Part shown: positions 4,098-9,320 of the stretch, piece after piece
Layout: each line of letters starts with the position of its first letter
Position numbering within the stretch: the stretch's first letter is position 1
Origin: Chloroflexota bacterium
GTDB lineage: Bacteria > Chloroflexota > Anaerolineae > Anaerolineales > Villigracilaceae
Assembly: GCA_021812905.1 (NCBI GenBank)
Contig: JAKAMM010000048.1
Coordinates: 1 to 9,320, forward strand
Reading direction: 5' to 3'
DNA length: 9,320 bases
Position numbers and translations under genes: made by a program
The notes under the pieces: model-generated
The model's database searches: none
Told to the model about the DNA's origin: nothing
Seen by the model: the letters and a program-made list of their open reading frames with translations, nothing else

Positions 4098-6860
4098 TTA
4101 TTTGTCCGGGGAAAGCAATCCAAACTGACGCGCGTGGGCAAGCGCCTGTGTGCGGCTGTTGACATTCAACTTGTTGAAGATATTACCGGTATGCTTCTTC
4201 ACCGCGCTCAGTGAAATGACGAGCTTGCCTGCTATCGTTTGATTCGAATCACCGATCGCGATAAGGTGCAGGACTTCCAGTTCACGCGGAGTCAATGACT
4301 CTACCGGAGACAAAGACTCATCCACTGGTATTGCCTGTTCGTCCTGTGCTGTTTTGAAATATCCTGCTTTTGGAAAAGCAGCCAGAATGCCGTTGACGTA
4401 ATTGGGTTGAACTAATCCCAGTAGATTGCGCTTAAGCAGAATGGTCAGGGATTCGGAAATTGGTAACCCCTCTTCAACAAATATGCTAATGAATCCTTCC
4501 GGTTCCGCCAACTCCAGAGCTTTGGCGGCATCCTCCAAGCTATGCTGATCATCTCCAGCCTCGGCATACATTTGACTGCGCAACAGAAGCGTTTCCAGCG
4601 CGATGGGAATATGCTGGCATTGCAGCTCCCCGGCAAGAACGACTGCTGCAAGTTCAATCCCGCGCCTTAAGTTCATCCTATCTTGTTTTGCTTTGGACTG
4701 GAACAAGAGAACACGTAATGCGCTGTTATAGAGCAACCCGACTGGGTGGGTGACAATGGAACCTGGCGCAAGATTAGGAAAGACAAATTCATCGTTGAAG
4801 CTGAAGCCTTCCGCCTTAAGCAGGGCTTGTGCCTCAGGTAGACGGTTCAATGCAAGATCAACGCGAACCTGTTGGGAGATGATTTCCTCCCGGATCATGG
4901 CTGGCGGGATTGCACGCGCAAGCTCGCCTGCCTTCACCATCTCATGCGCAGAAGATGTCCAATCTCCCTCCATCTGGAATATACGGGAGAGTATCACATG
5001 GTTATAAATCTCCGGGTCGCTGTAACCGTTCAACCCGCTGGCTTGAATGGAGCGCAGAAGATAATCGCGGGACTGATCAAGTTGATGCCATTGATAATGG
5101 ATCTGTCCAAGTTCTCCGTACAAGGTTGCGCTAAAGGGAGTTGATTTACCGGACGCCTCCAGCCGTTTAATTCCCTGCGAAGCAATTTCAAATCCAAGAT
5201 GGAGTCGTCCCTGTTGCAACACCATTTGTGCCTGTCCGGAAGTACCCAGAATTTCGGCAACGAAATTTCCTGTTGCTTGCGCATCCCGGACGATCCATTG
5301 GAACATCTCGGCGGCGTGATCATAATCAAGCATCCGCTCATAGGCCGAGGCCAGGTTGGCATAAAGCATGCTCCGCACATGAGTATCCGCATCAGGCAGG
5401 ATTTGCAACGCCCGATTGGCCAGATCCCGGCTTTCTGCTGATTTGCCTTGCATGCCCAGCAGCTTGGATTGTATGGCAAGCCATTCCCCCAGAAGAGAAG
5501 GATCCTGGGCGCTTACTTCTGGAGAAGAAAAGATGATGGACAACCGTTCCAGATAAGGAGTTGCCTGGTCAAAAGCGCCGGGTAATAAATTCATCCAGGC
5601 GAAAGCCATGTTGACTCTGGGACTCTTTTCAAGATACTCTTGGGGAATGGATTGCAGCCAGCCAGCCACGGTTCTGACATAAGCCTGCAAGATCATCGGC
5701 AAGGCAACTTTTTCAACAAGCTGCACGGCAAGTGGATAATCCATAGCGGCCAGAGCGTGTTCAATCGCATCAGGGATCATGCCGGACTGCTCATACCAGG
5801 TTGCGGCGCGCTGATGCAGGGTTGCAATAGCTTCTGCCGGCAGACTATGGCGCAGGCGGGCTTTGAGCAAATCCGCAAATAGGTGATGATAACGGAACCA
5901 CTCTCCTTCATCGTCCAGAGGAAAGACAAAGAGGTTTGCCTGATATAGATCCTTCAGCATGGTTTGACTTTTCGAATGTCCGTTGACTGCATCACAAAGG
6001 CTGGCGTTCAGACGCGCAAGAATTGAAGTTTGCAGTAAAAAAGTTTTCACTGCTTCCGATTGATGTTCCAAAACCTCTTCGATCAGATACTCTGCCACAT
6101 AGACATGGCTGCCGGTGAAGGCTTTGATGAACTCACTTAAATCGCTGCGTCCCTTCATCGAGATCGCGGCAAGCTGCAGGCTGGCGATCCAACCTTCGGT
6201 GCGGGCTTCAAGAGCGGACACATTCTCAGCGGAAAGATTCAAGCTCATGGCTTGATTGAGAAATACGGCTGTCTCGTCTGTTGTGAAGCGCAAATCCACC
6301 GCGCGGATTTCGATCAATTGATTGCGCGCGCGAAAACGTGCCAGCGGCCAGGGTGGATCGACACGGGTGGAAAACACAAGATGTAGTTTCTCAGGGAGAT
6401 GATCGAGCAAAAAGGATAGGGCTGCATGGATCGATGGGTTGTGAATTTCGTGATAGTCATCGAGAACCAACACAAGATCATTCTTCAATTTGACGAGGTC
6501 ATTGATGAGTAGTGTGGGAATGGTTTCGTCGGGCAATGGCTGGGGAGATTGAAGCAATGCCAGACCAGATTCGCCAACTCCACGCTGAATAGTTTGACAG
6601 GCGGTGATTAGATAGGTCCAAAACCGGATCGGGTCGTTATCCCCTTCATCCACAGACATCCAGGCAACCGGGCGCTGGAGTTCAGTTACAAATTCGCCCA
6701 GCAGGGTGGTTTTGCCAAAACCTGCCGGGCCGGACAGTAATACAAAACTGCTTGGACGCTTTACAGCAGCGAGCAGTTTTTTGGTCAGGCGCGGTCGTGA
6801 AACACCATTCGCCCGTGTGCGTGGAATATGAAACTTGGTTGAAAGAAGCGATATAGACAT
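4098..6860 (-). CDS. MalT-type STAND ATPase transcription regulator with LuxR HTH, 920 residues
   Basis: A large signal-responsive activator of the LAL/MalT class. The start MSISLLSTKFHIPRTR matches the usual opening of this family, although no Shine-Dalgarno is visible before ATG 6860. The NTPase comes first: Walker A GPAGFGKTT (44-52), Walker B LVLVLDDYHE (129-138) and a sensor-like FSTRVDPPWPLARFRA (163-178). The winged-helix part with RYHHLFADLL follows, then a long helical TPR-like region (about 340-800), where ligand or protein partners bind in MalT. The C-terminus (855-920) is a complete LuxR helix-turn-helix, from SLTPRELEVL through SAVKKHTGNIFNKLNVNSRT. In the known model, ligand and ATP drive oligomerisation and promoter binding. 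The inducer is unknown. The gene ends at its own terminator and is followed by the DUF4386 operon, the most likely target. It appears intact. Confidence 0.95.
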   Translation of the reverse strand: MSISLLSTKFHIPRTRANGVSRPRLTKKLLAAVKRPSSFVLLSGPAGFGKTTLLGEFVTELQRPVAWMSVDEGDNDPIRFWTYLITACQTIQRGVGESGLALLQSPQPLPDETIPTLLINDLVKLKNDLVLVLDDYHEIHNPSIHAALSFLLDHLPEKLHLVFSTRVDPPWPLARFRARNQLIEIRAVDLRFTTDETAVFLNQAMSLNLSAENVSALEARTEGWIASLQLAAISMKGRSDLSEFIKAFTGSHVYVAEYLIEEVLEHQSEAVKTFLLQTSILARLNASLCDAVNGHSKSQTMLKDLYQANLFVFPLDDEGEWFRYHHLFADLLKARLRHSLPAEAIATLHQRAATWYEQSGMIPDAIEHALAAMDYPLAVQLVEKVALPMILQAYVRTVAGWLQSIPQEYLEKSPRVNMAFAWMNLLPGAFDQATPYLERLSIIFSSPEVSAQDPSLLGEWLAIQSKLLGMQGKSAESRDLANRALQILPDADTHVRSMLYANLASAYERMLDYDHAAEMFQWIVRDAQATGNFVAEILGTSGQAQMVLQQGRLHLGFEIASQGIKRLEASGKSTPFSATLYGELGQIHYQWHQLDQSRDYLLRSIQASGLNGYSDPEIYNHVILSRIFQMEGDWTSSAHEMVKAGELARAIPPAMIREEIISQQVRVDLALNRLPEAQALLKAEGFSFNDEFVFPNLAPGSIVTHPVGLLYNSALRVLLFQSKAKQDRMNLRRGIELAAVVLAGELQCQHIPIALETLLLRSQMYAEAGDDQHSLEDAAKALELAEPEGFISIFVEEGLPISESLTILLKRNLLGLVQPNYVNGILAAFPKAGYFKTAQDEQAIPVDESLSPVESLTPRELEVLHLIAIGDSNQTIAGKLVISLSAVKKHTGNIFNKLNVNSRTQALAHARQFGLLSPDK

Positions 6861-6877
6861 GATTTATATACAATCAC

Positions 6878-6895
6878 GGTTATAGCCCCATAACC
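6878..6895. repeat. 18-base inverted repeat upstream of the LuxR gene, possible operator
   Basis: GGTTAT and ATAACC are perfect 6-base arms around AGCCCC. The dyad centre is about 27 bases before the LuxR start codon, between the start and a possible -10 element (TATAAT on the minus strand at 6936-6931). It could be an autoregulatory site or block the ribosome as a hairpin. Confidence 0.4.
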
Positions 6896-6930
6896 TCTAA
6901 TGAGAATGCCCAAGCCATTCGAACATGATC

Positions 6931-6936
6931 ATTATA
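6931..6936 (-). promoter_or_regulatory. Possible -10 element of the LuxR gene
   Basis: A perfect TATAAT lies on the minus strand 71 bases before the LuxR start. No convincing -35 hexamer sits 16-18 bases upstream (CAAGCC at 17), which would suit an activator-dependent promoter or mean the match is chance. Confidence 0.25.
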
Positions 6937-6988
6937 CTTTTATTTTGATGGTGGGCTTGATTTATTCCCATCTTCATACGGTACAAAA

Positions 6989-7141
6989 CTATTCGGAAAT
7001 TCCCAAGGCTTCAAAGATTTCATAAGCCTTGAAGACTCCATTGCGTGCATAGTCTGTTGCCTCATGTAGAACGCCCGCCTTCATCAATTTTTCAACATAT
7101 CGTTTCGCCGCCATGTAGGGCATATCAATCCTACGCGTCAC
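6989..7141 (-). pseudogene. Orphan Fic-type C-terminal winged helix, 50 codons
   Basis: This short frame is open from GTG 7141 to TAG 6989. It reads VTRRIDMPYMAAKRYVEKLM, then KAGVLHEATDYARNGVFKAY and EIFEALG. From memory this is the layout of the winged-helix tail of Fic-domain AMP-transferases: a helix that in intact proteins reads like S-R-P-T-A-x-K-x-L-x-x-L, then L-V-E-A-G-I-L-R-E-V-T, a turn with R-N-R, and an aromatic strand. The catalytic HPFxxGN motif and the rest of Fic are absent from the window. The GTG overlaps the AbrB stop as GTGA, so it could be translated by coupling as a small DNA-binding protein. A TAA lies just upstream in frame. I favour a remnant of a deleted Fic gene; a functional mini-protein is the alternative. 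Confidence 0.55.
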
Positions 7142-7359
7142 TTCTTCTTACCCTTTTGCTTTACCACCCAGTTTATGTCGGCAAGTTGATACTTCTCTGC
7201 CAGAGCGCGGTCAACAGGAAATTTGGGAACCAGACGTATGGAGCCATCCTCCTCAACAAAGATTTCAAGAAGGTCGCCCTCATTCAACTTTGCTTTTTGA
7301 CGGACTGAGGCCGGCAGGGTAATTTGCCCGTTGCTGCGGACTTGTAAATATTCAGGCAT
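7138..7359 (-). CDS. AbrB/MazE/SpoVT-type antitoxin-like DNA-binding protein, 73 residues
   Basis: The swapped-hairpin AbrB fold is evident: YLQVRSNGQITLPASVRQKA (4-23) followed by LNEGDLLEIFVEEDGSIRLV (25-44). Both contain the usual S-x-G-Q-x-T-L-P and G-D-x-L-x-x-x-x-x-x-G sequences. Such proteins act as dimers that bind their own promoter and, in VapB or MazE-like modules, neutralise a toxin. About 29 C-terminal residues (FPVDRALAEKYQLADINWVV and a lysine tail) would be the toxin- or partner-binding part. I chose ATG 7359, the start typical of the family; an in-frame ATG at 7401 exists, but a likely -10 element overlaps that region. Neither start has a good Shine-Dalgarno. No complete toxin gene is adjacent: downstream lies only the Fic-like piece, overlapping by four bases. 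Confidence 0.85.
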   Translation of the reverse strand: MPEYLQVRSNGQITLPASVRQKAKLNEGDLLEIFVEEDGSIRLVPKFPVDRALAEKYQLADINWVVKQKGKKK

Positions 7360-7403
7360 GGTTTTGGCGCTTTCTCTAAATCTGATTTCTTGATTTCTCA
7401 TAT

Positions 7404-7433
7404 ATCATAACGGTATAAATAACCAAATATCAC
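7404..7433 (-). promoter_or_regulatory. Possible promoter of the AbrB-type gene
   Basis: On the minus strand GTGATA (7433-7428, four of six) and TATGAT (7409-7404, five of six) are 18 bases apart. Transcription would begin near 7397, inside the alternative longer frame, which supports the ATG at 7359 as the real start. Confidence 0.35.
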
Positions 7434-7663
7434 AATATGGGCAGCTCAGTAAAGTAAAATCCCGCATTTTCTCGTAATAGCGAGATCCCAGGTAGATCAA
7501 CTGTGCGGAATCCCCTGTCAGAAGAAGCGTCAGTGAAACTGTGCTTATTAATTTCGTTGTCAATCATGTGCAGATAATTTCCTGTCTCCCTTTATAGTAT
7601 GTATCTTTTAGCAATTCATGAAAAAACATCAATCTTTGATCGACATCAACTGGCTAACTCCGT
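7434..7663. other. Spacer between the two toxin-antitoxin units, no confident gene
   Basis: Two overlapping minus-strand frames of about 45-52 codons cross this spacer. One starts at an ATG, the other at a TTG without a ribosome site. The second contains a protein-like stretch, GDSAQLIYLGSRYYEKMRDF, ending near the AbrB promoter, and could be decayed coding sequence. Neither resembles a family I know. A weak terminator lies at its right end. Confidence 0.4.
7621..7640 (-). terminator. Weak intrinsic terminator after the PIN toxin gene
   Basis: On the minus strand ATCAA and TTGAT form a short AT-rich stem around a 3-base loop, followed by GTTTTTT. It starts 24 bases after the toxin stop. The T-tract is good, but a 5-bp stem without G-C closure is weak. 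Confidence 0.35.
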
Positions 7664-8083
7664 TTACTCCTGTCGCGGAAAAAATCTTTCCAAAAATTGG
7701 GCGGGGGTCAGGACAAGCATGTTTTTTCCAAGCAAAGGTTTATAATGCCGCAAATTGCCGGTGACCAAGGCTTCGGCCTCTGAGGTGACGAACACCTCTG
7801 CAAACATAACATCATCCGGGTCCGTGAATCCCTCCATCGAGAGGCTTTCGGACTCGATGTAATGCCCTGCAACCTCAATGTGATTTACGACAGCAAACGC
7901 TCTTGAGGGCTGGATATGCAATTCTGGACGCGACAGAACCTCCTCATACTCTCCAAGAATTCGATTATCGTAAGCTACAAGGACCTGATCCCCCAGAATC
8001 AAGTCAAGAATTTTTGCCGGCGCGCCCCTGGAGCTAAGCAGGCCGCTAATCAACACATTCGTATCCAGTACGATCGTCAACAT
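7664..8083 (-). CDS. PIN-domain toxin of a type II toxin-antitoxin pair, 139 residues
   Basis: A PIN-domain protein of the COG1569 type, expected to be a Mg2+-dependent ribonuclease that cuts RNA in the cytoplasm when its antitoxin is lost. The fold opens with MLTIVLDTNVLISGLLSSRG (1-20), where D7 is the first metal ligand and N9 its partner. E45 in LGEYEEVLSRPEL is the second acid, and D88, D90 and D91 (FTDPDDVMFAEV) supply the next. The end LVTGNLRHY...TPAQFL is normal for this subfamily, which has N at 110 where classic VapC proteins have an aspartate. Length is typical and nothing looks broken. The ATG at 8083 overlaps the antitoxin stop as TGATG, so translation is coupled; the TTG just before it is unlikely to be used. 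Confidence 0.92.
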   Translation of the reverse strand: MLTIVLDTNVLISGLLSSRGAPAKILDLILGDQVLVAYDNRILGEYEEVLSRPELHIQPSRAFAVVNHIEVAGHYIESESLSMEGFTDPDDVMFAEVFVTSEAEALVTGNLRHYKPLLGKNMLVLTPAQFLERFFPRQE

Positions 8084-8370
8084 CAACGCTTCCGGTCTGC
8101 CCTGGTTTTTTTAATGATGGCATTGACATCCTTTAATGCCATTTTGTCCAAACCATCTCTGCGTGCCTGGCTGCGTATCGAGCGTGCGGCCATTTGCGCC
8201 CTTAGGCGGGACACCATCAAAAGAATATCCTGGACATTCTCGTCATCCAGGTTGATCATCATGGCGAATGGTTTGTTGTCTACAGTAACAACCAATTCGC
8301 CTTCGCTGGCCAGCTTTTTTCGAAGAGCGGAAGGTTCATTTCTTAAATCTCGGTACGGTACAAATTGCAT
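8083..8370 (-). CDS. Phd/YefM-type antitoxin, 95 residues
   Basis: Partner of the PIN toxin. The N-terminal half has the Phd/YefM dimerisation and DNA-binding pattern: a strand and helix (MQFVPYRDLRNEPSALRKKL, 1-20), then EGELVVTVDNKPFAMMINLD (24-43), the usual VVT..NKP.A.M strand pair. The C-terminal half is charged and helical (roughly 45-95, rich in R and K) and should wrap around and block the toxin while being protease-sensitive. ATG 8370 has AAAGGAG 6 bases upstream and is the clear start; a longer frame to 8391 would run into the operator. The antitoxin comes first, as usual, and its stop is shared with the toxin start. A promoter and a dyad lie immediately upstream, fitting autoregulation. 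Confidence 0.88.
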   Translation of the reverse strand: MQFVPYRDLRNEPSALRKKLASEGELVVTVDNKPFAMMINLDDENVQDILLMVSRLRAQMAARSIRSQARRDGLDKMALKDVNAIIKKTRADRKR

Positions 8371-8384
8371 GAGGCACTCCTTTC

Positions 8385-8401
8385 GTAGCATCTTTCGCTA
8401 C
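8385..8401. promoter_or_regulatory. Putative operator of the toxin-antitoxin operon
   Basis: GTAGC and GCTAC are inverted repeats with a 7-base spacer. The site covers the predicted transcription start, between the -10 element and the antitoxin Shine-Dalgarno. This is the expected place for an antitoxin dimer to bind. The arms are short, so the exact extent is uncertain. Confidence 0.45.
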
Positions 8402-8404
8402 ACT

Positions 8405-8433
8405 ATCTTACTCGATTTCCAAAAGCCGGTCAA
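8405..8433 (-). promoter_or_regulatory. Promoter of the Phd-PIN operon
   Basis: On the minus strand TTGACC (8433-8428) and TAAGAT (8410-8405) are 17 bases apart, matching five and four of six consensus bases. Transcription would start near 8398, inside the dyad at 8385-8401, with a leader of about 28 bases to the antitoxin ATG. Confidence 0.6.
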
Positions 8434-8825
8434 TCCATCAACACCTGTGAAAATTCCGGCCGCCTCTCGCAGGGATTTCAATAATTGGAAGTCAACGATG
8501 TATCAATCGAATCTTTGATTCTGCAAAGGATAATATTTATTCTTCTCCAACCTGATCTGTGCTTTTAACGAAGCGGATATAACATCCTCCAGACCCGCCT
8601 ATGAGGGCTTTTCGCAAAGCAATAAGCGAAATTTTATTGATTTTTTTGGCAGTAGTTTTTATGTGCTGTTAACATGAATAACCATAACACCAGTTTATGG
8701 GTGTAAGTGTGAATATGGAATTGGGGGCAATACAGGACTGAAATCCAATTTCAAATAAAAAACTACCGATACAGTTAGCGACACACCCGCTCCACCGTGG
8801 GATGTGCAAATGTATATTCACTGCC
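8434..8825. other. Intergenic stretch between divergent units
   Basis: No confident gene. A minus-strand frame without a start codon crosses the antitoxin promoter (peptide DFQLLKSLREAAGIFTGVDG near 8420-8490) and could be decayed coding sequence. A weak hairpin TTTCGC/GCGAAA (8610-8615 with 8626-8631), followed by two T-runs, resembles a plus-strand terminator. Near 8691-8713 two interleaved repeats (CCATAA/TTATGG and ACACC/GGTGT) could form a local fold ahead of the plus-strand gene. Confidence 0.4.
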
Positions 8826-9320
8826 ATGAGCGAGACATACCAGTCCAAGCGGGAACGATGGCAGCGGCTATTTGAAACCTTACCAGTCGGCCTGCGCGAG
8901 CAAGTATCCCTGCGTAATGTGGAAGCAGTTGCAGCCCTCCCACCACAGGCACAGGAAAGATTGGCGGAAGCCATTCAAGCCGGTCTCAAGCGTTTGCCGC
9001 GCGCGGTGGAGCAGTTGAGGGTCAATCCAGAAACTTGCGTTGCAGATCTGCTTAATCCACCTACACTGCCCGTTGCAGATTCATCCTCGGCAGAGCCGGA
9101 TTTCCCAGGGCACATCCAAAATGAATTAGCCGACTTGATTCAACAATGTTTCCCTGACATGCCACGCATGTCGGCAGAAGCCCTGGCGAATTCCGATGTG
9201 ATGGATGTAGCTCGAACCATCGCACAGGCTCATCACCAGTTATTCAAGTCGAATCATTTGCGAACAGACTTTGTAGTGATGGTCCTGTATGGGCTGATGC
9301 GTCAATCTCTGGAAAGTCTC
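8826..9320 (+). CDS. Unrecognised protein, N-terminal 165 residues, cut by the window edge
   Basis: The frame is open from ATG 8826 to the end of the window with coding-like composition, and it is the only plus-strand protein gene here. The opening MSETYQSKRERWQRLFETLP is charged and helical. Then come a helix with LPPQAQERLAEAIQAGLKRL, a proline- and serine-rich linker around residues 78-93, and a second helical block containing the stretches ELADLIQQCFPDMPRMSAEA and DVMDVARTIAQAHHQLF. It has no signal peptide and no clear membrane segment, so it is probably cytoplasmic. I do not know the family, and the missing C-terminus may hold the informative domain. No Shine-Dalgarno precedes the ATG, but TATATT ends 7 bases before it, so a leaderless transcript is possible. 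An in-frame ATG lies 24 bases upstream. Confidence 0.75.
   Translation, partial: MSETYQSKRERWQRLFETLPVGLREQVSLRNVEAVAALPPQAQERLAEAIQAGLKRLPRAVEQLRVNPETCVADLLNPPTLPVADSSSAEPDFPGHIQNELADLIQQCFPDMPRMSAEALANSDVMDVARTIAQAHHQLFKSNHLRTDFVVMVLYGLMRQSLESL

Noticed and set aside
4230..4250. GATTCGAATC palindrome resembling a tRNA loop or an operator.
   Set aside because: It lies in the LuxR HTH coding sequence (GDSNQT region); no tRNA can be folded there.
7440..7460. CPYC motif in a spacer frame, considered as a glutaredoxin fragment.
   Set aside because: Only four residues match, with no surrounding thioredoxin-fold sequence.
7916..8518. A 200-codon plus-strand open frame over the toxin-antitoxin pair.
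   Set aside because: It is antisense to two well-supported genes and crosses their promoter; composition and family resemblance favour the minus strand.
1..9320. CRISPR array, insertion sequence or integrase signature.
   Set aside because: No regularly spaced repeats, no transposase or recombinase frames and no terminal inverted repeats with target duplications were seen.

Overview
The window reads as bacterial chromosomal DNA of moderate GC, most likely Chloroflexota (Anaerolineae-like). This rests on protein style, not on a marker gene: a very large MalT-type LuxR regulator, two tandem DUF4386 membrane proteins, a HemG-like flavodoxin followed by a small coupled protein, and several toxin-antitoxin parts. 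No rRNA, tRNA, insertion sequence, CRISPR array or phage gene is recognisable. Almost every gene lies on the minus strand; only the gene cut by the right edge, and a possible small RNA near the left edge, lie on the plus strand.

Left part (1-920): the first codons of a membrane or secreted protein run off the left edge, and an unrecognised 76-residue protein lies upstream of it. Head-on to these two genes is a plus-strand candidate small RNA (about 393-538) with its own promoter, a branched fold and an intrinsic terminator. After it come about 350 bases without a gene that hold a long imperfect hairpin and two terminator-like hairpins.

Centre (887-6960): the main locus, transcribed leftward. 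A 920-residue STAND/LuxR regulator ends at a 16-bp terminator hairpin. A clear promoter follows, then two DUF4386 membrane proteins and a YdjM-like membrane protein packed 20 and 5 bases apart. A 13-bp inverted repeat separates these from a HemG-like flavodoxin and a 90-residue protein translated directly after it. A terminator-like hairpin lies about 100 bases further on. The layout suggests that the LuxR protein senses a small molecule and controls the membrane and flavodoxin genes; the target and signal cannot be read from the sequence.

Right part (6989-8433): a toxin-antitoxin cluster. A complete Phd/YefM antitoxin plus PIN-domain toxin pair (TGATG overlap) has its own promoter and a dyad over the start of transcription. 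Downstream of it is an AbrB/MazE-type antitoxin gene whose stop codon overlaps, as GTGA, the start of a 50-codon frame resembling only the C-terminal winged helix of Fic proteins. This is either a degraded second module or a small winged-helix partner.

Right edge (8434-9320): about 390 bases without a confident gene, then a plus-strand gene for an unrecognised, probably soluble helical protein, of which 165 residues are inside the window.
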